Positions 34,709 through 44,390 of a stretch of 64,000 bases of DNA are shown piece by piece. How positions within the stretch are numbered: the first letter of the stretch is position 1; every line of letters starts with the position of its first letter. A program made the translations under genes and the position numbers. This DNA is from Streptomyces sp. ITFR-16 (GTDB taxonomy: Bacteria; Actinomycetota; Actinomycetes; Streptomycetales; Streptomycetaceae). Under the pieces are notes generated by a model that had not been told where the DNA came from, ran no database searches, and saw nothing but the letters and a program-made list of their open reading frames with translations. The stretch spans positions 434,001-498,000 of the forward strand of contig NZ_CP134609.1 in the NCBI RefSeq assembly GCF_031844705.1. Direction: 5' to 3'.

Positions 34709-34827
34709 GGACGCGGAGCGGAGCCTCACTCCGGAACCTTCTTCTCATACGGGCGTTCGGGCTGGTACGTTGCGCGTCATCGTCCGTAGCGGGCGATGCC
34801 GCCGTGTTCGAGAGGACCGCGCCACCC

Positions 34828-34971
34828 ATGCCGTACCAGCCGACCGCCTCCGGGGACATCACCCCGAGCCGTGTTGCCGGTACGCGCTGCGCGGTGTTCC
34901 TCGGTTCCCGTTTCGCGGCCCGCAGGCACATCGATCTGCATCGCGTCTCCAGCGCCATCTGTCAGGCCTGA
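34828..34971 (+). CDS. Cys-ended leader peptide (uORF) of ABC importer operon
   Basis: A 47-residue peptide from ATG 34828 (GAGAGGA 10 bases upstream) to TGA 34969-34971. The C-terminal core SRFAARRHIDLHRVSSAICQA matches the other three leaders in the window. Cys45 is two residues from the stop. A -10-like TACGTT lies at 34766-34771. The binding-protein gene starts 123 bases downstream. Confidence 0.8.
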   Translation: MPYQPTASGDITPSRVAGTRCAVFLGSRFAARRHIDLHRVSSAICQA

Positions 34972-35094
34972 CCTCTCCCACTGCCTGACCACCGGCCCGT
35001 GTCACGGCCGTGCCCGTCCGCGTACCCCCCCTTGGGTCCGCGCGGGCCGCCGTCGTACCCGGCCTCCTTCCTCTTGTCCCTGGAGAACCCGCTG

Positions 35095-36702
35095 ATGTCC
35101 GACCCACGTCGTCGCGCCCTGCCCTCCCTCGCCGCCGTCACCGTCCTGTCCCTCGCGCTCGGCGCGTGCTCCTCGTCCGGCGCGGACAGCGCGGGCGGTT
35201 CGGCCCCGCACTCCGGCGGCCATCTGACCTTCGCCCTGGCCTCCGACCCGATCTGCGTCGACCCGCAGCAGGCGGGCAACAACGACGCGATCTATCCGGC
35301 CCGGCAGATCGTGGACTCGCTGACCGACCAGGACCCGAAGACCGGGAAGATCGTGCCCTGGCTGGCCACGTCCTGGAAGGTGAGCGAGGACGCGTCGGTC
35401 TTCACCTTCACCCTCCGCAAGGGGGCGACCTTCAGCGACGGCACCCCGGTGAACGCGCGGGCGGTGAAGAGCAACTTCGACGGCATCGTGAAGCTGGGCG
35501 CCAAGTCCGTGCTCGGCAGCAGCTATCTGGCGGGGTACAAGAGCACCACCGTCATCGACGACCACACCGCGAAGGTCACCTTCGACTCCCCCAACGCCCA
35601 GTTCCTCCAGGCGACTTCGACCTTCACCCTCGGGCTGCTCGCCGAGTCGACGGTGAAGCTGCCGGCGGAGAAGCGGTGCACGGACAACCTGATCGGCTCC
35701 GGCCCGTTCACCCTCGACGGCTACACCCCGAACAAGTCCGTCGAGGAGCGCCGCCGCCCCGGCTACAGCTGGGGTTCCTCGCTGTGGAAGCGCAAGGGCC
35801 CCGCCTATCTGGACAGGCTGACCTTCAAGGTCATACCCGAGTCCGGGGTACGGACGGGCAGCCTGCAGTCCGGTCAGGTCGACGCCATCGGCGGCGTCGC
35901 GCCGCAGGACGAGGCGGGTCTCAAGAGCACCGGTTTCCCGCTGAAGAGCCGGGCCAACCCCGGGCTGCCGTTCGGGCTGACGACGAACGCGGCGCGGCCG
36001 ATCACCAAGGACCTCAAGGTCCGCCAGGCGATCCAGAAGGCCATCGACCGCCAGGAGGTCGTCGACACGGTCCTCAGCGACAGCTACCGGCCGGCCACCA
36101 GCTCACTCGCCAGCACCACCAGCGGCTACAAGGACCTGAGCGACCGGCTCGGCCACGACCCGGCGGGCGCCGGGAAGCTGCTCGACGAGGCGGGCTGGCG
36201 CACCGGCCCCGACGGCATCCGGACCAAGGGCGGGAAGAAGCTCGCCCTGAAGATCATCTGGGCGTCCAACTTCGGCCCCAACCAGACCGCGCTGGAGCTG
36301 ATCCAGCAGCAGCTGAAGAAGACCGGCATCCAGGTCACCCTCCAGTCCTCCACCATCGGCGACTACGTGGCGCTCCGGCAGAAGGGCGACTACGACTTCG
36401 CCTGGGGCAACACGACACGGGTGGACCCCGACATCCTGCGCACCGGCTACTCCAGCAAGCTGCTCAACCTCGGCCACCTCTCCGACCACGCGCTGGACTC
36501 GGTCCTGGACAAGGAGGCCTCCGCGAGCGACCCGGCGGAGCGGGCCGCCCATGTGGCCGAGGCGCAGCAGATCGTGCTGGACAAGGGCTACCAGATCCCG
36601 GTGTTCGAACTCACCACCGTGCTCGGCCTGTCCAAGAAGGTCCACGACCTGGACTTCGAGGCGTCCTCGCGGCTGCAGTTCCACGAGACGTGGCTGTCAT
36701 GA
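35095..36702 (+). CDS. ABC importer substrate-binding lipoprotein (SBP_bac_5 / OppA type)
   Basis: A 535-residue extracytoplasmic solute receptor of the dipeptide/oligopeptide/nickel class. A lipoprotein signal ends at LSLALGAC near residue 25, followed by Ser/Gly-rich linker. The mature part shows GGHLTFALASDP, WLATSWKVSEDASVFTFTLRKGATFSDGTPVNARAV and DLKVRQAIQKAIDR, all family hallmarks. GGAG precedes ATG 35095. The leader peptide ahead of it argues for uptake of a sulfur compound (for example a glutathione-, sulfonate- or thioether-like ligand) and not general peptides; this is inference. Confidence 0.9.
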   Translation: MSDPRRRALPSLAAVTVLSLALGACSSSGADSAGGSAPHSGGHLTFALASDPICVDPQQAGNNDAIYPARQIVDSLTDQDPKTGKIVPWLATSWKVSEDASVFTFTLRKGATFSDGTPVNARAVKSNFDGIVKLGAKSVLGSSYLAGYKSTTVIDDHTAKVTFDSPNAQFLQATSTFTLGLLAESTVKLPAEKRCTDNLIGSGPFTLDGYTPNKSVEERRRPGYSWGSSLWKRKGPAYLDRLTFKVIPESGVRTGSLQSGQVDAIGGVAPQDEAGLKSTGFPLKSRANPGLPFGLTTNAARPITKDLKVRQAIQKAIDRQEVVDTVLSDSYRPATSSLASTTSGYKDLSDRLGHDPAGAGKLLDEAGWRTGPDGIRTKGGKKLALKIIWASNFGPNQTALELIQQQLKKTGIQVTLQSSTIGDYVALRQKGDYDFAWGNTTRVDPDILRTGYSSKLLNLGHLSDHALDSVLDKEASASDPAERAAHVAEAQQIVLDKGYQIPVFELTTVLGLSKKVHDLDFEASSRLQFHETWLS

Positions 36703-37649
36703 GGCGCTATCTGGCCGGGCGCCTGCTCCAGGCGGTCTTCGTCCTCTGGGCGGCGTTCACCCTGTCCTTCGCGGTGCTGTACCTGCTGCCCGGGGACCCG
36801 GTGTCCATCATGGCGGGAGGTGCCGGAGACACCAATGACGTCAGCCCGGAACAACTGGCCGAGCTGAGAAGGACGTACGGGCTCGACAAGCCGGTCCTCG
36901 AGCAGTACGGCACCCAGCTCCGGCACGCCCTGCGGGGCGACTTCGGGATCTCGGTGCAGAGCGGCGACAAGGTCGGCCACATGATCGGCACCGCGCTGCC
37001 CGCCACGCTCCAGCTGACCTCCGGGGCCCTGGTGCTGGCACTCGTCCTCGGGGCGGGCACCGCGCTGCTCGCCACGTACACCCGGTGGCGCTGGCTGCGG
37101 CAGCTGCTGCTGTCGCTGCCCGCGCTCGGGGTCTCCGCGCCGACGTTCCTGGTCGGTCTGGTGCTCGTGCAGATCGTGTCGTTCCGCTGGGGCCTGGTGC
37201 CGGCGTTCGGCAACGAGGGGTTCGGCAGCCTGGTCCTCCCGGTGATCACCCTGTCGCTGCCCACCGGCGCGGTGCTCGCGCAGGTCTTCGCCAAGAGCCT
37301 GCGCACCACCCTGGCGGAGCCGTACGTGGAGACCGCCCTCGCCAAGGGGGCGAGCCGGGCCCGGGTGCACTTCAGGCACGCCACCCGCAACGCCGCCATC
37401 CCGCCCCTGACGGTGGTGGGTGTGCTGGTCGGCAATCTGCTGGCCGGGTCGGTGGTGGTGGAGACGGTGTTCTCCCGGACCGGGGTGGGGCGCATCACCG
37501 CCACGGCGGTGAGCGCCCAGGACATTCCGGTGGTCCAGGGCCTGGTGGTGTTCGGGGCGCTCGTCTTCGTCCTGGCGAATCTGGCCGTGGACCTCCTCTA
37601 TCCGCTGATCGATCCCCGGATCACGACCTCCGCGGCGGTGGCACGATGA
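36699..37649 (+). CDS. ABC importer permease 1 (DppB/OppB type)
   Basis: A 316-residue inner-membrane permease starting [23 protein letters not shown]. It has six predicted hydrophobic segments, the periplasmic LPGDPVSIM and [12 protein letters not shown] blocks, and the EAA-like cytoplasmic loop [24 protein letters not shown] that contacts the ATPase. The ATG overlaps the binding-protein stop (ATGA, 36699-36702). Confidence 0.92.
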   Translation: MRRYLAGRLLQAVFVLWAAFTLSFAVLYLLPGDPVSIMAGGAGDTNDVSPEQLAELRRTYGLDKPVLEQYGTQLRHALRGDFGISVQSGDKVGHMIGTALPATLQLTSGALVLALVLGAGTALLATYTRWRWLRQLLLSLPALGVSAPTFLVGLVLVQIVSFRWGLVPAFGNEGFGSLVLPVITLSLPTGAVLAQVFAKSLRTTLAEPYVETALAKGASRARVHFRHATRNAAIPPLTVVGVLVGNLLAGSVVVETVFSRTGVGRITATAVSAQDIPVVQGLVVFGALVFVLANLAVDLLYPLIDPRITTSAAVAR

Positions 37650-38569
37650 CCGAGCTGCTGACCGCGGAGGCGATGACCGGCCGGGCACGGAAGGCGCAGG
37701 CGCCGGAACCGGGACCGGCGGTCCGGGAGAGCGCCGGTGCTCGCGCCCGGAACCGGGCCCGGTTCCTCCTCCGCCGCCCGGGTCTTGTCCTGTCGCTCGC
37801 GCTGCTGGCGCTGGTGCTCGTATCGGCCTTCTTCCCGGGCGTGTTCACCTCGCAGGACCCGCTGGCCGGCGTCCCCCGCGACAAGCTCCAGGGGCCCGGC
37901 GCCGGCCATCTCTTCGGCACCGACCAGCTGGGCCGCGATCTGTTCGCGCGGGTCGTGCACGGATCGGCGCTGTCGCTCCAGGCGACGGTCCTGGCGGTCG
38001 CGGTGGGCCTCGTGGTGGGCTCGCTGCTCGGGCTGCTCGCGGGCTATCTGGGCGGCTGGGTCGACGCCTTCCTGATGCGGGTCGCCGACGTCCTGCTGGC
38101 CATCCCGAACCTGCTGCTGTCGCTGGCCGTGGTGACCGCCCTGGGGTTCGGCACGGTCAAGGTGGCGATCGCGGTGGGCATCACCAGCGTGGCCAGCTTC
38201 GCCCGCATCATGCGCTCCGAGGTGCTGCGGGTGCGCGGCGCGGTGTACGTGGAGGCGGCGCGCTCCTCCGGGGCGCGCTGGTACTCCGTACTGCTGCGCC
38301 ATGTGCTGCCGAGCTCGGCGGGCCCGGTGCTGGTGTACGCCGCGGTCGACTTCGGCGGGGTCGTGCTCCAGGTGTCCTCGCTCAGCTTCCTGGGGTACGG
38401 GGCGACCCCGCCGGCCCCCGAGTGGGGGGCGCTGGTCGCGGGCGGCCGCGACTACCTGGCCACGGCGTGGTGGCTGACCACCCTGCCCGGCCTGACCATC
38501 GCGGCCACGGTGCTGGCCGCCAACCGGATCTCGCGCGCGCTCGACGGGGAAAGCAGGACGACACGATGA
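37646..38569 (+). CDS. ABC importer permease 2 (DppC/OppC type)
   Basis: A 307-residue permease with the DppC-type N-terminal cytoplasmic stretch, [21 protein letters not shown], the [16 protein letters not shown] motif and the EAA loop [22 protein letters not shown], ending with [18 protein letters not shown]. Its start overlaps the preceding stop and its stop overlaps the ATPase start, both as ATGA. Confidence 0.92.
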   Translation: MTELLTAEAMTGRARKAQAPEPGPAVRESAGARARNRARFLLRRPGLVLSLALLALVLVSAFFPGVFTSQDPLAGVPRDKLQGPGAGHLFGTDQLGRDLFARVVHGSALSLQATVLAVAVGLVVGSLLGLLAGYLGGWVDAFLMRVADVLLAIPNLLLSLAVVTALGFGTVKVAIAVGITSVASFARIMRSEVLRVRGAVYVEAARSSGARWYSVLLRHVLPSSAGPVLVYAAVDFGGVVLQVSSLSFLGYGATPPAPEWGALVAGGRDYLATAWWLTTLPGLTIAATVLAANRISRALDGESRTTR

Positions 38570-40239
38570 CGGACGGACCACTGCTGGACGTGCGCGGGCT
38601 GCGGGTCTCCTACCGCACCCGGACGGGTGCCGTGCCTGCCGTGCGCGGCGTCGACCTGACCGTGCGGACGGGCGAAGTCGTCGCCGTGGTCGGCGAGTCG
38701 GGCTCCGGCAAGAGCACCACCGCGCATGCGCTCATCGGGCTGCTGCCGGAGGGCGGGGCACTGGAGGAGGGGCAGATCCTCTTCGACGGCGTGGACCTGG
38801 CCGGGGTGAAGGAGAAGGAGCTGCGGGCCCGGCGCGGCCGGGACATCGGGCTGATCCCGCAGGACCCGATGGTGTCGCTGAACCCGGTCCGGCGCATCGG
38901 ACCGCAGGTGGCGGAGGTGCTCCTGATCCACGGTCTCGCGGACCGGGAGTCCGCGGCGGAGCGGGTGGTCGAGATCCTGGGGCAGGCCGGACTGCCCGAT
39001 CCCGGGGTGCGCGCCCGGCAGTATCCGCACGAGCTGTCGGGCGGCATGCGGCAACGCGTGCTGATCGCCATCGCGGTGGCCGCCCGGCCCCGGCTGGTGA
39101 TCGCCGACGAGCCGACGAGCGCGCTGGACGTCACCGTGCAGCGGCAGATCCTGGACCACATCGAGACCCTGACCAAGGAGTCGGGCACGGCGGTTCTGCT
39201 GATCACCCATGACCTGGGTGTCGCGGCGGACCGGGCACAGCGCATCGTGGTGATGTCCGGCGGCGCGGTGGTCGAGACCGGCCCCACCGAGCAGGTGCTG
39301 AGCGCCCCGCAGCACGCCTACACCCGGCAGTTGCTGGCCTCGGCCCCGAGCCTGGCGGGCAGCCGCCTGGTCGTGGAGCGCCGGGGGACGGCCGGCCGGG
39401 ACAAGCGGGTCCCGGAGGCCTCCCCCAGCCCGGCTCCGTCCCCGGATCTCGTGATCGTCGAGGACCTGGTGAAGGACTTCCCGCTGCCTCACCGGGAGGG
39501 CGGCGCGCGGACGCTGCGGGCGGTCGACCGGGTCGGCTTCACCGTGCGCAGGGGCGAGACGTTCGCCCTGGTGGGCGAGTCGGGGTCCGGCAAGTCGACC
39601 ACTGCGCGGATGGTGGTGCGGCTGACGGACCCCTCGTCCGGGCGGGTCGTGTTCGACGGGCAGGACATCACGGAGCTGCGGGGCGGTGCGCTGCGGCGGC
39701 TTCGGCAGCGGATGCAGATCGTCTACCAGAGCCCGTATGCCTCCCTGGATCCCCGGCTGTCCGTCGCGGACGTGATCACCGAGCCCCTGCGGGCCTTCGG
39801 GGTGGGCAGCCGCAAGGACCGGGTGCGGCGCGCGGGCGATCTGCTGGAGCGGGTGCTGCTCCCCGCCTCCCTGCTGCGGCGCAGGCCCACCGAGCTCTCC
39901 GGCGGCCAGCGGCAGCGGGTGGCGATCGCCCGGGCGCTCGCACTGGAACCCGATCTGGTCGTGTGCGACGAGCCGGTGTCGGCGCTGGACGTCTCCGCGC
40001 AGGCACAGATCCTCGAACTGCTGGTGGAACTCCAGCGTGAGCTGGGTCTGAGCTACCTCTTCATCTCCCACGACCTGGCCGTGGTGCGCCAGATCGCGGA
40101 CCGGGTGGGGGTGATGCGGCGCGGCCGCCTGGTCGAGACCGGTGCGACGGACGACATCTTCGCGGCCCCGTCCGATCCGTACACCGAGGAGCTGCTCGCC
40201 GCGATTCCCGGCAACCGACGGACGGGCGCGTTGATCTGA
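38566..40239 (+). CDS. ABC importer double ATP-binding protein (DppD-DppF fusion)
   Basis: A 557-residue protein with two complete nucleotide-binding domains. The first has GESGSGKST near 43-51, LSGGMRQR near 159 and [11 protein letters not shown]; the second has GESGSGKST near 342-350, LSGGQRQR near 445 and [11 protein letters not shown]. An oligopeptide-transporter C-terminal segment follows the first domain ([15 protein letters not shown]) and also ends the second. It energises the two permeases and is the last gene of the operon, convergent with argJ 25 bases downstream. Confidence 0.93.
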   Translation: MTDGPLLDVRGLRVSYRTRTGAVPAVRGVDLTVRTGEVVAVVGESGSGKSTTAHALIGLLPEGGALEEGQILFDGVDLAGVKEKELRARRGRDIGLIPQDPMVSLNPVRRIGPQVAEVLLIHGLADRESAAERVVEILGQAGLPDPGVRARQYPHELSGGMRQRVLIAIAVAARPRLVIADEPTSALDVTVQRQILDHIETLTKESGTAVLLITHDLGVAADRAQRIVVMSGGAVVETGPTEQVLSAPQHAYTRQLLASAPSLAGSRLVVERRGTAGRDKRVPEASPSPAPSPDLVIVEDLVKDFPLPHREGGARTLRAVDRVGFTVRRGETFALVGESGSGKSTTARMVVRLTDPSSGRVVFDGQDITELRGGALRRLRQRMQIVYQSPYASLDPRLSVADVITEPLRAFGVGSRKDRVRRAGDLLERVLLPASLLRRRPTELSGGQRQRVAIARALALEPDLVVCDEPVSALDVSAQAQILELLVELQRELGLSYLFISHDLAVVRQIADRVGVMRRGRLVETGATDDIFAAPSDPYTEELLAAIPGNRRTGALI

Positions 40240-40263
40240 CGTTCCGTCACTTCCCGCAGCGGG

Positions 40264-41460
40264 TCATGTGGTGTAGTCCGCGTTGACCCGGACGTAGCCG
40301 GCGGACAGATCGCAGCCGTAGACGGTGGCCTCGGCCTCTCCCAGGCCGAGGGTGATGACGATGTCGACCTCGCTCCGGCGCATCAGGGCGGTCAGCCGGT
40401 CGAGGGTGTCGGCCTCGGGCTCCTCGGGGTACACCTCGATGTCGCCGAAGGCCACGGTGACCTTGCCGGGCTCGATGCCGGTCTCGTCGGTGTTCTTGCC
40501 GATGGCCATCAGGACCCGGCCCCAGTTGGGGTCGGCGCCGTGGACGGCGGTCTTGACCAGCGGGGAGTTGACGACGCTCTTGGCGATGCGCTTGGCCTGG
40601 CCGGGGTCGCCGGCCCCGCCGACGGTGACGCGCAGGAGCTTCGTGGCTCCTTCGCCGTCGCCGGCCAGCTGGGTGGTGAGGTCGAGACACAGGTCGGCGA
40701 GGGCCTCGGCGAACGCGGCCGGATCGACGGGGCCCGCCGCACCGTTGGCGATGACCGAGACGGTGTCGGAGGTCGAGGTGTCGGTGTCGACGCTCAGACA
40801 GTTGAAGGTACGGTTCACCGCCCCGCGCAACGCGCCGTCCAGCTCGCCCGCCGGCACCTCGGCGTCCGTGAACACGTACGCCAGCATGGTGGCCATGTTG
40901 GGCTCCAGCATGCCGACGCCCTTGGCGATGCCGACGATGCGGGCCTGCCCGACGGTGCGCACGGCGGTCTTGGGCCGGGTGTCGGTGGTCATCATCGCGC
41001 GGGCCACGTCGAGCGGTCCGGCCCCGAACGCCGCGTCGCCGCGCCCGGCGGTCTCGTCGAAGTGGGCGAGGATGGTGCTCATCGGCAGGGGGCGTCCGAT
41101 GACACCGGTGGAGCCGATGAGCACCTGGTCCGCCGGGATGCCGGCGATCCCGGCGACGCGGCGGACGACCTCGGCGGCGTTCTCCTCGCCCCGGCGCCCG
41201 GTGGCGACGTTGGCGTTCTGCGCGAGGGTCGTCACGGCGCGGAGGTTCCGGCCCTCGGCGTGCCGGCGGCTGAGGACGACGGCCGGTCCCGCGAAGAGGC
41301 TCTGTGTGAACATCGCGGCGCTGGTGGCCGGCCGGTCCGACACGACGACCGAGATGTCGTCGCCGTGCTCGCGCAGTCCGCCGTGCCCGGTGTGTGCCCG
41401 GAATCCGACCGGCCACACGAGCGGGCCGGCAGCCTCTGTCAATGCATGATCATGCGTCAT
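40264..41460 (-). CDS. argJ: Glutamate N-acetyltransferase / ornithine acetyltransferase ArgJ
   Basis: A 398-residue N-terminal-nucleophile enzyme of arginine biosynthesis, transferring acetyl from N-acetylornithine to glutamate. It self-cleaves before Thr191 in the MLEPNMATML motif, and STGVIGRPLPM, NWGRVLMAIG and the C-terminal NADYTT are conserved. No other arg genes are adjacent, so it is an orphan copy, either a displaced biosynthetic argJ or a specialised OAT. The start codon lies inside an AT-rich palindrome and has no ribosome site, suggesting a leaderless message. Confidence 0.9.
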   Translation of the reverse strand: MTHDHALTEAAGPLVWPVGFRAHTGHGGLREHGDDISVVVSDRPATSAAMFTQSLFAGPAVVLSRRHAEGRNLRAVTTLAQNANVATGRRGEENAAEVVRRVAGIAGIPADQVLIGSTGVIGRPLPMSTILAHFDETAGRGDAAFGAGPLDVARAMMTTDTRPKTAVRTVGQARIVGIAKGVGMLEPNMATMLAYVFTDAEVPAGELDGALRGAVNRTFNCLSVDTDTSTSDTVSVIANGAAGPVDPAAFAEALADLCLDLTTQLAGDGEGATKLLRVTVGGAGDPGQAKRIAKSVVNSPLVKTAVHGADPNWGRVLMAIGKNTDETGIEPGKVTVAFGDIEVYPEEPEADTLDRLTALMRRSEVDIVITLGLGEAEATVYGCDLSAGYVRVNADYTT

Positions 41461-41496
41461 GCAACATATATTTACATGATGAGCGGGCGCTGTCCA
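41458..41496 (-). promoter_or_regulatory. Promoter and overlapping operator of argJ
   Basis: Minus-strand TGGACA (41496-41491) and TAAATA (41474-41469) are 16 bases apart, with the ATG 8 bases after the -10. The -10 lies within the imperfect palindrome CATGCAA-N7-TTACATG (41458-41478), a strikingly AT-rich block resembling an ARG box. A second perfect palindrome GCATGATCATGC (41444-41455) covers codons 3-6. ArgR control is a reasonable inference. Confidence 0.6.
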
Positions 41497-41524
41497 TCGT
41501 GTTCCACGACCGTGCGCACAGGCC

Positions 41525-42253
41525 CTAGTTGGGCTGGCCGATCGGACGGACGACCAGGGTGTTCACGTCCACCCCGCGCGGCTGGGTGATCGCCCAGACG
41601 ACGGTGTCGACCAGTTGCCCGGCGGAGATCATCGCGCCCGCCGCCTCGGCCCCGCCGGGGCGCTCGTCCCAGAACGGCGTCAGCACCCGGCCCGGCGCGA
41701 TCAGGGTGGTACCGACGCCGTACCCCGTCGCCAGCATGCGGACGTTCTCCGCCAGCCCGGTCACGGCGAACTTCGTCATCGAGTAGAGGTTGCCGGGCGT
41801 GTTCTTGAAGCCGGCGACGCTCCCGATGAGCACGACCCGCCCCTGCGACTCCTTCAGCGCCGGAAGCGCCGCCCGCACCAGCAGCGCGGGACCCAGGACA
41901 TTGGTGAGCACCATGCCCCGCCACTCCTCCGGGTCACCGGTCTCGACATCGCCGTTGGTCGCGTACCCGGCGTTGGCGATGGCGCAGTCCAGCCGGCCGA
42001 ACACCCGCACGGTCTCCCCGACGGCCGCCGACACCTGCCCCCAGTCGGCGGCATCCCCCTCGAACGTCAGCAGCCGGTCGCCCGCGCCCGCCTCCGCCGC
42101 CGCCCCGGCCAGTACCGCCAGCTTCTTCGCGCTGCGCCCGGTAGCCGCGACCCGATGGCCGAGGCCCAGCAGCCGCCGTACGGTCTCCGCCCCGATGCCG
42201 CTCGACCCGCCGGTGATGAAGGTGACCGGTGCTTCACTGCTCCCGATGGACAT
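41525..42253 (-). CDS. Short-chain dehydrogenase/reductase
   Basis: A 242-residue classical SDR. The cofactor loop is FITGGSSGIGAETVRRLL (TGxxxGIG), then NAG in CAIANAGYATNG, and the catalytic Ser in LIGSVAGF with Tyr-x-x-x-Lys in YSMTKFA. ATG 42253 follows GGGGAG; the ATG 17 codons upstream would add a non-conserved Arg-rich tail. NAD(P)H-dependent reduction of a carbonyl is expected; the substrate is unknown. Confidence 0.88.
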   Translation of the reverse strand: MSIGSSEAPVTFITGGSSGIGAETVRRLLGLGHRVAATGRSAKKLAVLAGAAAEAGAGDRLLTFEGDAADWGQVSAAVGETVRVFGRLDCAIANAGYATNGDVETGDPEEWRGMVLTNVLGPALLVRAALPALKESQGRVVLIGSVAGFKNTPGNLYSMTKFAVTGLAENVRMLATGYGVGTTLIAPGRVLTPFWDERPGGAEAAGAMISAGQLVDTVVWAITQPRGVDVNTLVVRPIGQPN

Positions 42254-42310
42254 GTTCTCCCCGAATGCCGTGCGGCGCGCGCGGAGTTGCGGCGCCGTCA
42301 CCACCCGACG

Positions 42311-42925
42311 CTAGACGACGTCGTAGAACAGATGGGTCGCGGTCGACGTCGGGATCACCTTCCGCTGCACCAGGGTGCGCGGCACCGCACCGGTGAACAA
42401 CGGTGTGCCCGCGCCCAGCACCACGGGCGACAGATGCAGTACGAGGGCGTCGACCAGCCCGGCATCGAGGGCCGAGCGGACGGTGACGCCGCCGCCCATC
42501 AGGACGACGTCGAGATCCTTGCCCCTCTCGGACGACGCCGCCCGAGCGCGCTCCCGCGCGAGGGCGACGGCGTCCGGCAGACCGGTGGTGACGAACCTCC
42601 AGTCGAGGTCGGCGCGCCGCACCCGCTCCGGCACCGCACTCGTGACGACGACGAACGAGGGCGTACCGACCTCGGCCGCGCCGTAGCCGACCTCGTCGTT
42701 CCAGCCGTCCGGCCCGTCGACCACGTCGAAGAGCCGGCGCCCGAGGACGACCGCGCCCGAACGGGCGGTCCCCTCGCTCAGCATGCGACGGTCCTCGGGG
42801 TCGTCGGAGAAAGCCCAGGTGTGCAGGGCGTCGCCGCCGGCCCCGAGACCGCCTTCCGGCCCGGGGTCGGGGCCGGTGACGAAACCGTCGAGGGAGACCG
42901 AGATATCCGCGATGATACGAGTCAT
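42311..42925 (-). CDS. Dihydrofolate reductase family protein (RibD C-terminal domain)
   Basis: A 204-residue protein with IIADISVSLDGFVTGPD at the start, LGRRLFDVVDG, DVVLMGGGVTVRSALDAGLVDALVLHLSPVVLGAGTPLF and a final F-Y-D stretch, all typical of the RibD_C / DHFR-like family. It probably uses NADPH. It lies 57 bases upstream of the SDR gene on the same strand and may be co-transcribed. It is not the folate-pathway enzyme. The 179-base gap upstream holds no gene I can support. Confidence 0.87.
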   Translation of the reverse strand: MTRIIADISVSLDGFVTGPDPGPEGGLGAGGDALHTWAFSDDPEDRRMLSEGTARSGAVVLGRRLFDVVDGPDGWNDEVGYGAAEVGTPSFVVVTSAVPERVRRADLDWRFVTTGLPDAVALARERARAASSERGKDLDVVLMGGGVTVRSALDAGLVDALVLHLSPVVLGAGTPLFTGAVPRTLVQRKVIPTSTATHLFYDVV

Positions 42926-43104
42926 GCCCTTACCGACTCGGCCCGTCGCCGGAACTCATCGCTCCCCGTCATCCGCGTGACCGGACACGACGCGAGCGGA
43001 CACCGAGCGCGACCTTCAGCAGGACACCGAGCGCCGCCACCGAGGCGCCGCCAGGGAGCATCGTGGGCCACGGTCCCGTCCCCCTTGTCACCGGCACCGT
43101 CCGC

Positions 43105-43779
43105 TCAGGCGTCTCCGGGCGCTCCGCGCACGATGATCTTCCGCCCGGTGACGCGGCGCGGCGCGAGCACCATCACCTGCTCGCGCCCCTCCCCCGCCCA
43201 CGGTGTCGAATATGCGGCGTCCCTGAGGCGTTGAGCGGTCTCCTCGTCCTCGACGGCCCGGACCGGACCGACGAGGAGCACGCTCCAGCCCCGGCTGAAG
43301 GCGTCGTCGATGTGATCGGCCTCGAACGCGATCTCCGTGCCCTCGGCCGAGGCGAGCGGGGAGTGCGCGGCCGTGCTGAACATGACCTCACCGTCCAGCA
43401 CCTGGTAGTTCAGCGGCAGCACGACCGGCCCGTCCCCGCTGGCCAGCGCCACCCGGCCCACGCCGTGGTCCCCGAGCAGCTCCCAGGACTCCGCCTCGTC
43501 GAGCTCCGCGAGCCGCGCCTGCTGGGCCGCCCGCGCGCGTCCGCTCGGCAGATCGCCGGTCGCGCCCGTCAGCTCCTCGACGGTGGTGTCCAGGGCGTTG
43601 GCCAGCCGGAGCATGAAGCTGATCCCCGGGGCGGCGGAGTGCTCCTCCACGTACGCGATGTAGCCGGGTGCGGCGGCGGCGCGCAGGGCCACTTCCTCCC
43701 GGGACAGACCGAGCTGCTTGCGACGCGTGGCCGCACGCCGGCCGATGTCGCCTCTCGCCGGATGCGATGGTGCGGGCAT
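43105..43779 (-). CDS. XRE-type helix-turn-helix fused to pyridoxamine-oxidase-like flavin-binding domain
   Basis: A 224-residue fusion. Residues 10-65 form an XRE helix-turn-helix (RRAATRRKQLGLSREEVALRAAAAPGYIAYVEE). Residues 90-215 are a pyridoxamine 5'-phosphate oxidase-like barrel (SWELLGDHGVGRVALASGDGPVVLPLNYQVLDGEVMF). Such proteins may sense a flavin or F420. ATG 43779 was taken; its ribosome site (GGGAGCC) is moderate. It is a single gene next to the hypB fragment. Confidence 0.82.
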   Translation of the reverse strand: MPAPSHPARGDIGRRAATRRKQLGLSREEVALRAAAAPGYIAYVEEHSAAPGISFMLRLANALDTTVEELTGATGDLPSGRARAAQQARLAELDEAESWELLGDHGVGRVALASGDGPVVLPLNYQVLDGEVMFSTAAHSPLASAEGTEIAFEADHIDDAFSRGWSVLLVGPVRAVEDEETAQRLRDAAYSTPWAGEGREQVMVLAPRRVTGRKIIVRGAPGDA

Positions 43780-43862
43780 CTCGGGCTCCCTGTTCCTCGC
43801 GGTCGTCGTTGCACGCCAACGCTAGCGAGAGTCGGCCCCACCCGCAGTGCGAGCGGGCGCCG

Positions 43863-44390
43863 CTACCGCTGCTCCGCCAGCCAGTCGTACCAGCGGTCCA
43901 GGCCCTCGCCGGTGGTCGCGGAGAGCGTCAGCACGCGCACGTCCGGGTTGACCGAGCGCGCGTACCGGGTGCACTGCTCGACGTCGAAATCGACATGGGG
44001 CAGCAGGTCCGCCTTGTTGATCAGGACCAGGTCGGCGGCGGCGAACATGTACGGGTACTTCAGCGGCTTGTCCGTGCCCTCGGTCACCGAGATGATCACG
44101 ACCTTGGTGCGCTCCCCCAGGTCGAACAGGGCCGGGCACACCAGATTCCCCACGTTCTCCACCATGAGCAGCGAGCCCTCGGCCGGGGACAGTTCCGTGA
44201 GCGCGTCCCGCATCATCTCCGCGTCGAGGTGGCAGCCCGCTCCGGTGTTCACCTGCACCACGGCGCAGCCCGTACGCCTGATCCGGTCGGCGTCGAGCAG
44301 GGTCTCCTGGTCGCCCTCGATGAGCGACCAGGAGTACGGAACCCTGCGCGCCTCCGCCGCCCTCTGGGCCGGGGTCTGCATGCTGATCAC
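43863..44390 (-). pseudogene. hypB: 5'-truncated hydrogenase nickel-insertion GTPase HypB
   Basis: The C-terminal two-thirds of HypB is intact: IEGDQETLLDADRIRRTGC, QVNTGAGCHLDAEMM, the NVGNLVCPALFDLGE metal-binding block and VLINKADLL (GTPase G4). The N-terminal His-rich region and the Walker A P-loop are absent. Homology stops at about 44336; upstream of that the DNA is the antisense of a NUDIX gene, so the first residues of this frame are meaningless. No other hydrogenase genes are in the window. Without the P-loop the product cannot bind GTP normally. Confidence 0.8.

Noticed and set aside
34653..35094. A metabolite riboswitch (for example SAM-type) ahead of the importer
   Set aside because: I found no helix pattern of known sulfur riboswitches; the conserved element here is the leader peptide.
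35095..41460. Part of a clavulanate-like biosynthetic cluster, because OppA-type and ArgJ-type genes are adjacent
   Set aside because: No beta-lactam synthetase, CeaS or proclavaminate hydroxylase genes are present, and the importer has a sulfur-type leader.
42926..43104. A 30-codon minus-strand frame ending in an Arg-rich tail
   Set aside because: Too short, no ribosome site and no similarity to known leader peptides; treated as intergenic.
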